NCBI GenBank assembly: GCA_002688965.1 | Contig: NZEE01000058.1 | Span: forward strand, 1-36,297 | Length of the DNA: 36,297 nucleotides | Origin: an archaeon | GTDB taxonomy: Archaea; Aenigmatarchaeota; Aenigmatarchaeia; GW2011-AR5; GCA-2688965 | Direction: 5' to 3' | In this document: piece after piece, positions 1 through 9,656 of the stretch | How positions within the stretch are numbered: the first letter of the stretch is position 1 | How the letters are laid out: the number at the start of each line of letters is the position of its first letter | The notes under the pieces: generated by a model | Told to the model about the DNA's origin: nothing | Databases searched by the model: none | The model's input: only the letters and a program-made list of their open reading frames with translations | Made by a program: the position numbers and the translations under genes

Positions 1-183
1 ATTACTATATGATATGTCAGATCCAGCTGTAACAACTGAAAGATTTTCGGTAGAAAGGAACTTCTTTGGATTTTTATCGAGTCTCCACCACGCCAAGAGA
101 GACTCTCCTCTATCAATAATCTCAGTTGGTGACACTAAAAATATACTAGCAGGATTAAATTTTCCTTTTTTATATCTTGCCAT
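1..183 (-). CDS. Partial structural protein, N-terminus only (LamG-like start)
   Basis: Only the first 61 codons are inside the window; the gene runs off the left edge. The ATG at 183 overlaps the TAA of the preceding gene by one base (TAATG), the same coupling seen elsewhere in the window. The visible N-terminus is basic (MARYKKGKFNPAS) and then has a stretch with SLLAWWRLD, which resembles the first strand of phage LamG/concanavalin-like domains, where an LxxxWxLD or LxxYFKF element is common. A similar element (LVLYFKFNE) occurs in the large LamG protein at 1064-4645. I infer a further virion or baseplate-associated protein. The fold cannot be confirmed from this much sequence. Confidence 0.6.
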   Translation of the reverse strand, partial: MARYKKGKFNPASIFLVSPTEIIDRGESLLAWWRLDKNPKKFLSTENLSVVTAGSDISYSN

Positions 184-1052
184 TACTTTAGAAGCCCTCC
201 AAAAGCAAGTGAGTCAACATTGCATGAGTTTCTTATTCCAGAAAATCCCAGCTCAACAGCTGGAAGAGGCCTGTATACAAACCCGTGATCCATTCCCTTT
301 CTTATTATCCCTAGACCAACAATATCGTTAAATACGCTGTGTTTCATTGTTTTTAAATCATTTTTTATTAAATCATCTATAGCTATTGCATCAAGAGGTC
401 CTACAAATCTCAAATCAAAATCAGCAATACCCTCTGAAGCGATGGAGACATACTCGTTGTGCATTGCAAGAGGCGCAGAGTCGATGAATGGTGCTATATT
501 GTCAAACTCACTTTGCTTTGCTGATTCAAATTCAAAATATGCTTCTATAATATATGTCGGTTGCTTCTCTCCCCTTACTCCGTGTGCTGTAAACGGAGAG
601 TCTATATTTGATCCAGGTAGAATTCCTCTCACACCCAACGGCTCTATTATTCCATTCATCATTCCAGGATCAAGAAAGTTTGGGCTAAGCATTACCTGTG
701 GATATGCCGTTATACCTGTATCTTGTAAAAATTTAACCGGATCATTTAATGATGCTATATCATTAAACGGAGCTATTGTGATTCCGTCATCAGAGTCTAT
801 AAAAAGCTCAACATATCCGTAGGTTGTCCTATCTATGCTATGGTCTATAGGAGTATGCATATCCTTAGGCATCTGGCTAGAATAGATAAAGGGAAGCATT
901 CTTTGCGAAAAATCTTTTGTAGTTTTAACACTCACGCCTTGCCTGTACATGTCAATCTCAGTAGTGTCTATTCCTCCAGAAATAGCTGTTGTAATATTTA
1001 CAACAGTTGTCATATCAACTTTTGGTCTATCGTCAAACGGTATAATAGGCAT
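183..1052 (-). CDS. Hypothetical phage structural protein, 289 aa
   Basis: I do not recognise this family. The ATG at 1052 has a strong Shine-Dalgarno (AGGAGAG) about 6 bases upstream, so the start is well supported. The protein has no signal peptide, no membrane segment and no catalytic motif that I can see. It is rich in Asp, Ile and Pro and looks like a mixed alpha/beta soluble protein. It lies 11 bases downstream of the large LamG baseplate protein and is coupled by one base to another LamG-like gene. By position in an unbroken structural operon I infer a virion component, perhaps a baseplate or tail accessory protein. Confidence 0.6.
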   Translation of the reverse strand: MPIIPFDDRPKVDMTTVVNITTAISGGIDTTEIDMYRQGVSVKTTKDFSQRMLPFIYSSQMPKDMHTPIDHSIDRTTYGYVELFIDSDDGITIAPFNDIASLNDPVKFLQDTGITAYPQVMLSPNFLDPGMMNGIIEPLGVRGILPGSNIDSPFTAHGVRGEKQPTYIIEAYFEFESAKQSEFDNIAPFIDSAPLAMHNEYVSIASEGIADFDLRFVGPLDAIAIDDLIKNDLKTMKHSVFNDIVGLGIIRKGMDHGFVYRPLPAVELGFSGIRNSCNVDSLAFGGLLK

Positions 1053-1063
1053 ACTCTTCTCTC

Positions 1064-4000
1064 CTAAAACTTCTTAAGGGTTCCAACATATTGTGACAAC
1101 AATAAATCGCCTCTATCAAATGATCTCTCAATTGATAAAAGATAGTTATCATCAAATAAATATCTAAATCTACTTCTCTCAAGCGGATGAGATTCAATTA
1201 TAAAATCAACACCAAGAAATTTTGTCTTCTTTGGTATCATCTGCTCTAAGATATATCCCAGAGAACTACTGAACCACTTGTACATATCAAAAAATGCCTG
1301 GTACTCTGGTTTTGCAAGAAGCCGCCTAAAGTATACCTCTCTTGCTGCTTCAAGTTGAGGATAGTTTTCATCAAACATGAGGTTTGGGGAGCCTATTGCA
1401 TTGTTAAAAAACTCCAGATTTGAAAATAATGTCATTATATCGTCTTCTAAAGCCTTAACCATAGAAAATTCTATAGAAAATCTTACATCATCATCTGGTG
1501 CTTCGCTTCGTCTTACCTCATATTCTGGAGCTGTAGTAGAATAACTATTTCTCTTTATATTCACTGGATCTTCATAGCTTCTAACTCTTACTTTTTCGCT
1601 TGTTTGTGCAAGATCAAAGTTAGGAGAAATTCTAGAAAAGAATACATTTTCTGACTTTATAATCTTTTTCAACGATTCGAAACCAGACGCATTTGCATTT
1701 CCTAGCTCTTGTGTAAAATTAATTATGGGCAAAGATCCTCCAAGCGAAGATGTTATTTCAGCTTGGTGAGTCTGTAAATCAACCCTTATTCGCTCAAATG
1801 ATCCTGTTCCCATGCTTTCAAAATTATAAAAAACAATTGGGTCTCTACTTCCTATTGAGTTTAAATCTAGTGTATGATCTCTTAGTTGTGCAGGTGCTAG
1901 ACCTTTTGCCCAAAATCTGACTTTAGATACATTTCCTGTAAACTTAGTAGATCTAGCAAGATTTAAATCTCCAGATTTAAATCCAGATCTTGATTCTAAG
2001 CTAGGGTCTGATAGAAAATATCCAGCTGTACTTCCTAAACTTTGTGATCCTATAATGGCAAATGTTCCACTTACATTTAAAGCATTCGACGCAGAGCTAA
2101 AGCAATTTGCAACATTTGAAGTTTCTTTAAACAAAGATGACGTAAAATAAGACTCAACTATCTTTCCGCCCGATGTTCTAGCACATTGAAGAAAATATGA
2201 TGATGATCCTAGTTTTGAAACAATAGGTGCAAGATAGCTTTGTGAAAGTGACATAATACTATCATCACTTCTAAATCTTCCAAATGATACATACCAGGGT
2301 TCCCCGTCAAAAATATTTCCTCCTGTTAAAAAGAGCCTCATTCCTCCATCAGATGATCCATTGAGACCAGGTCTGACAAATAAATTTAAAAAAGTAGAGG
2401 AACCAGAAATTGCAACAAGATTAGTCACTGGTGAACCCATTAAAAGACTTGGTGATGTAGAGGACCCAGTTATATCTAGTCTAACAAGACTTTGTGTAAC
2501 GGGATGAGTAAATCCTGCCTTATTAATTTCTAAAAATCTATATACTCCTTCATATGAAAATGATCCTGATGTTAGGAGACCATCTGCGACACAGTTAGAG
2601 ATTCCATTTCGCTGTGTAGGCTTTTTATCAACAAATGTTCCACTTATCAGTGGATATCCGGGCTCTACTCTGCTTGAACTCATATAGGGTGCAACAATAT
2701 GAGGAATATTAGAAGAAAATCCATGAGCATCGAGTGATGCAGGTGTAGCTCCATAGCTACCAGAAAAATCTATATAATACAATGGTCTAAGTGTGGTATA
2801 TCTTAAGTCTTCTAGTGATCTTTTTGTTGGACCGCCAAACTCTCTAATATTCATCAAGCTGTCCGGATTAATTCCAAACGATCTTATAACAGATTTTATA
2901 TTAGTAATTGTTCCCTTCGTAGTATTAAAAAATGGCAAATTTATTAAAAATCTTTTCCATAGTTTATTTTGAAGATCTCTTAAAGATAATTTTGAATAAG
3001 CATAAGAATCCCCTATATTATCTCCATCTATAAATTCTAAAATACTAGAATTAGAAAATAACTGAGGAAGCTCTATTCCATAATATCTTGCAACAAATGG
3101 TATTAGCTGATCTGCGACACTTTCATACTCGTCATAGGTAACATTTAAAACATTGCTTACTTGGTCTAAAAATATCTTAATTTCATCAAAAAACTTTGCG
3201 TATATAAGCAAGAATGCTGTCAAATACTGAGATGAACCAAGCTTAGCAGATCCCGGTATAGATGCACCAGTTATACTATCAAATATTTTACCTTGCTCAG
3301 TTTCAAATCCCATATATGATTGACCCTCTAGAAAGTAATGCTGAGGAATTAATCGTGTAATAAGGTTTGGATTTTCTGCATCATATAAGGATGCTGAAGC
3401 TAAAAGTGACGCATTTAAAGATTTTACATCCGGATAGTCAGGGAAAATGATAGGATTTTCCACTATTCTCTCAGATGACATAGGCGAGCTTAGCGATCCC
3501 GTTGTACGAAGTGATGTTTTATAGTTACTAATAATAGAGTGAAGTGAGTTACCAGATGAGTCAAGAGCAACACTATTGGGTGTATAACTTCCAGTTGGTT
3601 CGTTAAATTTGAAATATAGGACAAGGCCTTCTTGTGCGTATATTGTTTTATTTGCATAGTCTTTCTGAGCAGGAACAGATCTATTTTTGTGGAATACTCT
3701 TACTTCATCAAGGGCACCAGAAAGAGTTACCACCGGTTCAAATGATGACTCACCTCCAGGCATAAAATTAGATCTCACGTTAAATATAGATCCAGATCCA
3801 ATATTTAAATTTGCCCTATTAAATGATAAAGTTTCAAATGTCTCTTCTCTAGATGACGATGCAAAAAGTTCTTCATTAAAATATATTTTAAGATTATTAT
3901 CAGCATTTCTAGAATACTCATTGACAACATGAACAAACTCACCTTTTGGAATAGAGGCAGAAACTTGAAGTGTATTTGTTCCAGAAGAGATACAAAACAT

Positions 4001-4645
4001 CATATTACATTTTGAAATATCTGCTGACTGGCTTAATACTACTGACATTCCAAAATTCGCTGTTGACTGCTTTTGAAACACAATCTGGTTTTGATTCTCC
4101 TCGGGGGAGACAAATAGGTAATATTCAAAGCTAAACGGATTTGTTCCAAAATCTATTATGGTGGCGCCATCAGTTCTATTTGAGTAATCTGGAAAAATAG
4201 CTCCCGCAGAATCTTTTACACTTATGCGTGTACCTGTATCTCCTTCACCTACAAGCGTTCCTGAAAAATTCAGATATCCAACACTGTGTGGAAAATTATC
4301 ATAAATATATTTTTCAAAACCTGTAAGCGTGTCGAAAAAGTGTTCAACCTGCTCTCCGGAGCCATCAAAAGGAAATTCATTTATTATCTTATCAAATGCA
4401 ACATTAACCTTTGCCTGTGCAGAATCAAAAAATGTATGATTTTCAAACTGAGAATAGTCTATTGGGATCTGCTGAGTAGACTTGATTCCTGCTCCGGGAG
4501 GGTCATATCTAAATGATGCAGTAGAGAAAAAATTAGTATTGTCTCTAAAATATTTTAAAGTTTCACCATCTAAATTTGATGCTTTATTTATGTTTACACC
4601 TTGCTGTTGAAATAACGCGGGCCTTTTTTTTATATTAGAACTCAT
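1064..4645 (-). CDS. Large LamG-domain baseplate/tail structural protein, 1193 aa
   Basis: This is a very large virion protein. Residues about 155-335 form a concanavalin/LamG-like jelly roll, ending in the typical LSGALDEVRVFHKN strand. A second LamG-like start follows (LVLYFKFNEP, about 341), and another LamG-like domain ends near VSKVRFWAKGLAPAQ in the C-terminal half. Between them is a helical block with LWKRFLINLPFF, then TKGT and REFGGP, which I recall from baseplate-associated proteins of other large phages (memory, not a search). LamG folds bind carbohydrates or proteins. Its place just after the gp6-like wedge gene matches the position of T4 gp7 and gp8, so a peripheral wedge role is possible. 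The ATG at 4645 lies 9 bases after the preceding stop. Confidence 0.75.
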   Translation of the reverse strand: MSSNIKKRPALFQQQGVNINKASNLDGETLKYFRDNTNFFSTASFRYDPPGAGIKSTQQIPIDYSQFENHTFFDSAQAKVNVAFDKIINEFPFDGSGEQVEHFFDTLTGFEKYIYDNFPHSVGYLNFSGTLVGEGDTGTRISVKDSAGAIFPDYSNRTDGATIIDFGTNPFSFEYYLFVSPEENQNQIVFQKQSTANFGMSVVLSQSADISKCNMMFCISSGTNTLQVSASIPKGEFVHVVNEYSRNADNNLKIYFNEELFASSSREETFETLSFNRANLNIGSGSIFNVRSNFMPGGESSFEPVVTLSGALDEVRVFHKNRSVPAQKDYANKTIYAQEGLVLYFKFNEPTGSYTPNSVALDSSGNSLHSIISNYKTSLRTTGSLSSPMSSERIVENPIIFPDYPDVKSLNASLLASASLYDAENPNLITRLIPQHYFLEGQSYMGFETEQGKIFDSITGASIPGSAKLGSSQYLTAFLLIYAKFFDEIKIFLDQVSNVLNVTYDEYESVADQLIPFVARYYGIELPQLFSNSSILEFIDGDNIGDSYAYSKLSLRDLQNKLWKRFLINLPFFNTTKGTITNIKSVIRSFGINPDSLMNIREFGGPTKRSLEDLRYTTLRPLYYIDFSGSYGATPASLDAHGFSSNIPHIVAPYMSSSRVEPGYPLISGTFVDKKPTQRNGISNCVADGLLTSGSFSYEGVYRFLEINKAGFTHPVTQSLVRLDITGSSTSPSLLMGSPVTNLVAISGSSTFLNLFVRPGLNGSSDGGMRLFLTGGNIFDGEPWYVSFGRFRSDDSIMSLSQSYLAPIVSKLGSSSYFLQCARTSGGKIVESYFTSSLFKETSNVANCFSSASNALNVSGTFAIIGSQSLGSTAGYFLSDPSLESRSGFKSGDLNLARSTKFTGNVSKVRFWAKGLAPAQLRDHTLDLNSIGSRDPIVFYNFESMGTGSFERIRVDLQTHQAEITSSLGGSLPIINFTQELGNANASGFESLKKIIKSENVFFSRISPNFDLAQTSEKVRVRSYEDPVNIKRNSYSTTAPEYEVRRSEAPDDDVRFSIEFSMVKALEDDIMTLFSNLEFFNNAIGSPNLMFDENYPQLEAAREVYFRRLLAKPEYQAFFDMYKWFSSSLGYILEQMIPKKTKFLGVDFIIESHPLERSRFRYLFDDNYLLSIERSFDRGDLLLSQYVGTLKKF

Positions 4646-4654
4646 AAACGCAAC

Positions 4655-6217
4655 CTATTCCACTCTAAATTTTGCAGCTACGTCTGTAAATGTGACATCA
4701 CCGTTTCTACCAGATATTAAAAAATCTACAGTATATAGTCTTCCGGGCTGGAGAGAATCCATATAGAGATCAAAATACATTCCATCACTATCTGTAGAGC
4801 AAAGTGTTGACAGCCCAGTTTTATCAAATGGTATTACAATATCTCCAGAAATAGAATCTCTTATACGATAATACATTGACGTAAATATTTCACTTTTAGT
4901 ATAAAAAGGAAGCTTTTTAGCAATAAGCTCTCTATCTATATCTTCAACAAACACTCTAAATCTATACTTTTCTGCCTTGAGATATGTGGGTCGAAGATTT
5001 GTAATATTGATAACTAATCTAAGTGACTCATTGTTAAATGATGTCCTATTAGATCTATTTGCCACCATCGATGATGAGAGAAAAACTACTGACTCATCAA
5101 GTGATGTCCAGACTAAGGTAAAACTTGCAGAATTTGCATTTTGAATCTCTGTACCTAAAGAACCAGACTGTCTAATTTCGCCATCATTAGATGCAGTAAA
5201 CTGTGATATTGCAAATGATGCAGAGTATATTCCATCTATGGCATTAGACCCTATTGTATATTGAGAAGCTGTAACAATCTTTTGAAACAGTGTTCCAGAT
5301 ACCGATGATCCACTGACTAGTCTTAAAATCATGCAGTTGCTTCCAGAAATTTCAGTATTTGCTGCACCTGAAACGAAATTTCTTAATTCGTTTCTAGAAT
5401 AGTTGTTAACAAAAAGACTTCCTGATAAATCAAAAAAGAATGCTCTGTGATGATCCTGAAGAGCATCATTGTACTGTATTATCAGAGATGGTTTTTTTGA
5501 ATAATCAGAAGTGTTTCTAGATGAAAACCTTTTTACAAATCTTGTTTTCTGATCTGTTTCTTCTGATCCGCTATATGATATCCTAAATCCGCAATCTGGT
5601 ATTTGTCCAGCTAGAATACCAGATATAATTGGTGTAACATCTACTAAAAGATCTTCTTCACCCGTTGAAAATTCTTGACTTCTCCATAGGTTAACAACTC
5701 CATTATCATCGCTTAAATTTCCACTAGATATAATATCAATATCATCAGAACCAAGGAGTCCCTGCTTATTAGCACCAGTAACATACCAGGTATCTGGTGT
5801 TTCACTGGTGACAGATGCAGTAACAAAGTTTGAAGAATCTAAATCAGTGTAATGTACTATATTTCTTCCCATTCCTTCATCAAAAGATTTTGAAAGAGGA
5901 AATACTATAATATTAAAATTACTTGGTGTAGTCTGGCCCCCATATACATCACTAAGCCTAAGTGAAGCTTTGAATGAAGAATTTGAAATATCAAAAATTG
6001 ATCCAGTAATTGCCCTAAGTGGATCAAGATTAAATTTAACAAGAAGTCTAGATATCTCTATTGGATTTTCAACAGATCCTGATCTTGATTCCCCATACAG
6101 CTTAAAAAGATCAAGTGTAGATGCTTGACCAACATTTGAATCTGTTGCTCTAAAGCTGTTATTTATAATTTTATTTGTTATATATGTGTCTTTGCTTGCG
6201 CTTAATATTCTATACAT
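4655..6217 (-). CDS. Structural protein with DNRLRE/CBM96-like N-terminal domain, 520 aa
   Basis: The N-terminal half (about residues 1-250) has the pattern of DNRLRE/CBM96-type beta-sandwich domains: an opening KDTYITN, a Gly/Ser-rich loop, SRLLVKFNLD, then LVDVTPIISGIL and a closing SLIIQYN. The C-terminal half is beta-rich with Ser/Thr-Gly repeats (SGSLF, SGSSVSG) typical of tail and baseplate proteins. No enzyme motif is visible. The start is supported by GGGAAG 5 bases before the ATG. It lies between the gp6-like wedge gene and the LamG giant in the same operon, so a role in baseplate assembly or surface attachment is likely. The exact T4 equivalent is unknown. Confidence 0.7.
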   Translation of the reverse strand: MYRILSASKDTYITNKIINNSFRATDSNVGQASTLDLFKLYGESRSGSVENPIEISRLLVKFNLDPLRAITGSIFDISNSSFKASLRLSDVYGGQTTPSNFNIIVFPLSKSFDEGMGRNIVHYTDLDSSNFVTASVTSETPDTWYVTGANKQGLLGSDDIDIISSGNLSDDNGVVNLWRSQEFSTGEEDLLVDVTPIISGILAGQIPDCGFRISYSGSEETDQKTRFVKRFSSRNTSDYSKKPSLIIQYNDALQDHHRAFFFDLSGSLFVNNYSRNELRNFVSGAANTEISGSNCMILRLVSGSSVSGTLFQKIVTASQYTIGSNAIDGIYSASFAISQFTASNDGEIRQSGSLGTEIQNANSASFTLVWTSLDESVVFLSSSMVANRSNRTSFNNESLRLVINITNLRPTYLKAEKYRFRVFVEDIDRELIAKKLPFYTKSEIFTSMYYRIRDSISGDIVIPFDKTGLSTLCSTDSDGMYFDLYMDSLQPGRLYTVDFLISGRNGDVTFTDVAAKFRVE

Positions 6218-6233
6218 TTGATCTTCCCAAGAG

Positions 6234-8087
6234 TTAAGAAATTATTCCAATTATATCATCATCGGGAAATTTCACTTCAAATATTCCCCCGGGCGGTGCA
6301 TGAAGAACTCCCTTTTGCAAATTACTTCTTACTGAATAGCTAACATCACTATACACCCTTTCATCGACTGTACCAGCAATATTGTCAAGATTTAATGTTA
6401 TAAGACTGACTACACCAGGTGTATTGATTATTATATTGATAATATCTGTTAAAATAACAGGTTGCTCTATTTGAAAATTTTCTATTTGGAAATATTCTGA
6501 GATACTCTTGTTTGATGCTTGCAGGACAGTCTCGGGATTGCTATCTCCGCTTGTTGAAATCGAATATGTTATTTTTAAATTTATAACACTTGCATCTACT
6601 ATATCTATAGCATCAGATATTAATCTATATTCATTGATATATTTTGAAAGATTATTCTTTAAAGCATCTGATGACAATATTAAGTTGCCATCTGAATCTC
6701 TACTTATAATAGATACCATACTAGATTGCGGATTATATGGATTAGATCTTATTCCGCATCTAAATACTCTCCCGAGAGAGCTTGGCATAGTATAAATTCT
6801 TGCAATCATATCTTGCTTTGTAACAATTCTTCCTTGAGAATTTCTATAATTTAATGATATTGTTCTTAGTTCATCCAGAGTAGGTGCAGCTTCACCTCCT
6901 GCTGCTCTGTTTTTATTATTAACTTCTACAGAAGATCTTACGCTCGATACTACACCATTTGAAACAGAAGATGAAAATTTTGTCAATAAAGTCTTAACAT
7001 TTCTAATCGTATTTTCTGCAACATTGTGAGAAATTCCGCCACCAGATCTATAATAAACAGAAATTGTTGTATTTCTAGGAGTTATTCCCAGTGTAGTTGT
7101 ATTCAAAAGCTTATTGGGATCAATAGTAAATGTAGAAAATGTCTCTCTTCTCCCGTAAAGCGGAATAGAAAGATCAGACGGATCAGGCATAATATCGTCG
7201 TCTGTTGACTCTGCAGTTCCTCCACCAAATCTAATTTTTGTCTTCTTAGTTATCTGAGATGATTCAGTAATAAATCTTCTAGGTGCAGAAATTAATTCTA
7301 AATTTTCTGCGACTTCATCTTTATCATAGCCTGTATTTAGAACTTTTTTGAAAACAGTATCCTGTGTTAGAGATTCTACTTCATAGTATGAATTACCTTC
7401 TGTATCTTCTACGGATATAATCTCTGAGACACTAGGATTAGATAGTGTAATTGTTCTAAATGGTTTAAACTTATCGGGAATACTAAATTTTTCTACCGCT
7501 GTTGTAGAAGACGTGCACATTCCTGATTGCTTAATTGAAAATGAAGTAGGGTTTCCCGAACTATCAGTTTTCATTGTAGAATAAGAAGCCTTTAAGCTTC
7601 CATTTGCATTTGTAAGTGTAAAATCTATATCATCATATAAAGTAAATGAAACTCCACTATTTGATTGAACTATTGTACCAGCCAAAATCTTTGGCATTTT
7701 TGTTATATCTGGAACATATTCATTTCTTACTATTGTAGATGGTATCTCTAAGTAAAAATCAATATCTACAATTGAAGGAGATGCACCTTGAATTTTTACG
7801 CCAGAAGCTCTCACAAGTCTTTCAATATTTTTAGACTCTACTGCCTGTGTAATATCAAGTTCTGTAAATTGATGATCTAAATAGTAAGACATATTATCCC
7901 CTACATACGCAACCATCTCTGTAAACATTCCGGCAAGACCGTTTTGTGAAAAATCTGAAATCTGATCAGAGAAAAATGTTCTGCCGTAATCAACAAGCTG
8001 TGCTCTAAATGATGAAAAATCTCTATTTAGATAAGATCTCTGATTAGTTCGTATTCGCTTTAGCGTATCTTTTTTATTGTTTGACAT
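6234..8087 (-). CDS. gp6: Baseplate wedge protein, gp6-like (baseplate J family)
   Basis: This is a homologue of the T4 gp6/baseplate J wedge family. Residues about 18-85 carry the typical N-terminus: a short basic lead, RDFSSFRAQL, then a helical stretch ending in YYLDHQFTELD. The central beta domain is followed by the J-like segment ELRTISLNYRNSQGRIVTKQDM and then YTMPSSLGRVFR, equivalent to the conserved 'R-x-VT-x-x-DY...' region of gpJ proteins. The C-terminus (about 520-617) has the repeated two-layer fold with the FEVKFPDDD end. In T4, gp6 dimers form the ring that links baseplate wedges and triggers sheath contraction. It is 617 aa, close to T4 gp6. It follows gp25 with a 14-base gap, as expected for a wedge operon. 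Confidence 0.85.
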   Translation of the reverse strand: MSNNKKDTLKRIRTNQRSYLNRDFSSFRAQLVDYGRTFFSDQISDFSQNGLAGMFTEMVAYVGDNMSYYLDHQFTELDITQAVESKNIERLVRASGVKIQGASPSIVDIDFYLEIPSTIVRNEYVPDITKMPKILAGTIVQSNSGVSFTLYDDIDFTLTNANGSLKASYSTMKTDSSGNPTSFSIKQSGMCTSSTTAVEKFSIPDKFKPFRTITLSNPSVSEIISVEDTEGNSYYEVESLTQDTVFKKVLNTGYDKDEVAENLELISAPRRFITESSQITKKTKIRFGGGTAESTDDDIMPDPSDLSIPLYGRRETFSTFTIDPNKLLNTTTLGITPRNTTISVYYRSGGGISHNVAENTIRNVKTLLTKFSSSVSNGVVSSVRSSVEVNNKNRAAGGEAAPTLDELRTISLNYRNSQGRIVTKQDMIARIYTMPSSLGRVFRCGIRSNPYNPQSSMVSIISRDSDGNLILSSDALKNNLSKYINEYRLISDAIDIVDASVINLKITYSISTSGDSNPETVLQASNKSISEYFQIENFQIEQPVILTDIINIIINTPGVVSLITLNLDNIAGTVDERVYSDVSYSVRSNLQKGVLHAPPGGIFEVKFPDDDIIGIIS

Positions 8088-8101
8088 TTAATAATACCTT
8101 T

Positions 8102-8581
8102 CTATATAACGTACATTGAAACTGATAATGCTCTACCTTGAACCCTAAGTGACGGGATATTGTACCTTACAGTCATATCTATCCGAGTCATTGCATCATT
8201 TAATGGAACAACAGATGAAGAAAACTCATCTAAGTCAATTTGTGGAATAAAAATCTCTACAGCAGACTTTATTCTTATCATAGCCTGAGCATCAAAACTT
8301 TCCTGGGATGAATATTCTGTCATAAGAGGCTTTAAATTTGCCCCATATGCATAGTTTCCCAATCTCTCACCAGCATTTGTAAGAATAAGATTCCTTAGGT
8401 TATCAGCAATTTGATCGGCGGGATTCATATTCATTCTAAACAAGCCAGACCTATCATTTCCGCCCAGCTCTACAGGTGTAACAATTCCAACAGGTGTAAA
8501 GTCAATATCTGTTTGAAGATTGGCATCCTCCATATGAATACCAGAACTTTTAAACTTAAATGAATTTCTTGAATTTCCCAC
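8102..8581 (-). CDS. gp25: Baseplate wedge protein, gp25-like (GPW/gp25 family)
   Basis: The 159-aa protein matches the GPW/gp25 family, the most conserved wedge component of contractile tails and type VI secretion (TssE). The typical features are present: an N-terminal T-P-V segment, NPADQIADNLRNLILTNAGER (the 'I...N+..LLtt.pGER' signature), then GxxLxxLMTEY, and a helix ending IPQIDLD. The start codon is GTG at 8581, supported by AAGAGAG about 7 bases upstream; an internal ATG (residue 17) is possible but would be 48 bases further in and poorly spaced. It sits next to gp6-like and close to gp5-like genes, the usual baseplate grouping. Confidence 0.88.
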   Translation of the reverse strand: MGNSRNSFKFKSSGIHMEDANLQTDIDFTPVGIVTPVELGGNDRSGLFRMNMNPADQIADNLRNLILTNAGERLGNYAYGANLKPLMTEYSSQESFDAQAMIRIKSAVEIFIPQIDLDEFSSSVVPLNDAMTRIDMTVRYNIPSLRVQGRALSVSMYVI

Positions 8582-8606
8582 AGTTTCGCTCTCTTTATCT
8601 TAAATA

Positions 8607-8615
8607 TATTTTATA
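8607..8615 (-). promoter_or_regulatory. Possible late promoter, TATAAAATA
   Basis: The 72-base gap upstream of the gp25-like gene is one of few real gaps in the window. On the minus strand it contains TATAAAATA about 26 bases before the GTG start. This is one inserted A away from the T4-type late promoter element TATAAATA that gp55 sigma factors recognise, and a gp55-like gene is present at 11417-12160. In such AT-rich DNA this could be chance. Confidence 0.25.
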
Positions 8616-8653
8616 CCAAAACTTCACCCATTAGATGCTGATTAATATTAACT

Positions 8654-9655
8654 TTATACGCCCAATGCGTCTCCAATGCACTTGGATACAAGTCCTGCAC
8701 CAAATAAGAAAGCTATAGATAGCTGCACAGCATATATTGAAATCTTCTGGATGTACACAGCAATTGCAGCTATGAAGCTTATAGGAAAATTCATCTCTGC
8801 TGCTAGTTCATCAATCTTTAAGGCATCTTCAATCTCTCCAACCACGCACTCAACTAACTCACATGGATCAGATAGACCCTCCAGTATACATGTGGATATC
8901 CCTACAACAAACTCTGGAAACCAAATTGGAAATTCAAGAAACCACTCCATTATCCACTCAAGGACGAACATAAAACTTATATCCGGGAGTTCAAAGTTAC
9001 ACTCAACCTCAGGAAGAAAAAGTTCGCAAAAGTCTGGAGGGAATGGTAGGTCGAACTCAAGATCAAAATCTATCTCAATTGTAGGAATATTTAGCATGAG
9101 CTCAATCATAAACTCACACTCACTTTCAGTCTCTGTTGTTCCTGCCTCAAGCGCAGTCTCGTATGTCTCCGTAACTGCTGACGTGTTTATATATCCGTCA
9201 TCACAGAGACATGGCTCAGATGCGTTTGGGGGTACTAAAGTTGATCCTACACAAGACATAAACTCCAAAATTAGATTACAGTCAACATTAAACATGGTTA
9301 GGTCAAAATACGATGACGGATCTATATACGTGGGTGGGTACGGTCCCAGAGGGATTGCGTCTATTATCTTGAGTGTCGTGTCATAGAGACCTGATACGAA
9401 TACCTGCTCAAATTTTGATGGATCTTCATAGTCAAGCCCAACTTGAAATGCATCTGCAAGATCCTCTGACGCATTCGCTGATAACAGGCCGCCCGGATCT
9501 ATCTCTACACAACCTCCTATCGATGGAGGAAAGTCTGTACTAAATTCAGGTCCGCCTAGTGCAGCTTTAACATCCTCTATAAACGCAAGATTTAGATCAC
9601 TTCCAAGCTCATCCCACCCATCGTCATATAATGAAGTTATCAGTCCATCTGCCAT
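8654..9655 (-). CDS. Cysteine-rich, very acidic protein with hydrophobic C-terminus, 333 aa
   Basis: I do not recognise this family. The protein is strongly acidic through its first 270 residues, with many Asp/Glu separated by Phe, Ile, Leu and Pro, and has 12 cysteines, among them pairs such as CLC and the DPCELVEC motif. A tryptophan- and phenylalanine-rich patch (EWIMEWFLEFPIWFPEF) lies near residues 230-250. The last 45 residues are hydrophobic (ISFIAAIAVYI, then LSIAFLFGAGLV) and could form one or two membrane-embedded helices. It lies between the gp5-like spike gene (1 base apart) and gp25-like, so I infer a central baseplate or tail-tip component, possibly one that contacts the host membrane. 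Confidence 0.6.
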   Translation of the reverse strand: MADGLITSLYDDGWDELGSDLNLAFIEDVKAALGGPEFSTDFPPSIGGCVEIDPGGLLSANASEDLADAFQVGLDYEDPSKFEQVFVSGLYDTTLKIIDAIPLGPYPPTYIDPSSYFDLTMFNVDCNLILEFMSCVGSTLVPPNASEPCLCDDGYINTSAVTETYETALEAGTTETESECEFMIELMLNIPTIEIDFDLEFDLPFPPDFCELFLPEVECNFELPDISFMFVLEWIMEWFLEFPIWFPEFVVGISTCILEGLSDPCELVECVVGEIEDALKIDELAAEMNFPISFIAAIAVYIQKISIYAVQLSIAFLFGAGLVSKCIGDALGV

Positions 9656-9656
9656 G

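Noticed and set aside
442..822. Plus-strand open frames opposite structural genes
   Set aside because: No ribosome site, no family resemblance, and full overlap with well-supported minus-strand genes.
6160..6167. Exact T4 late-promoter element TATAAATA on the minus strand
   Set aside because: It lies inside the coding region about 50 bases after the start of the 520-aa structural gene, with no gap or gene start downstream that would need it. AT-rich coding DNA produces it by chance.
8676..9386. Plus-strand open frame of 236 aa opposite the cysteine-rich gene
   Set aside because: It has low-complexity Ser/Ile/Asn content mirroring the acidic minus-strand gene and runs against the direction of every other gene, so it is a shadow frame.
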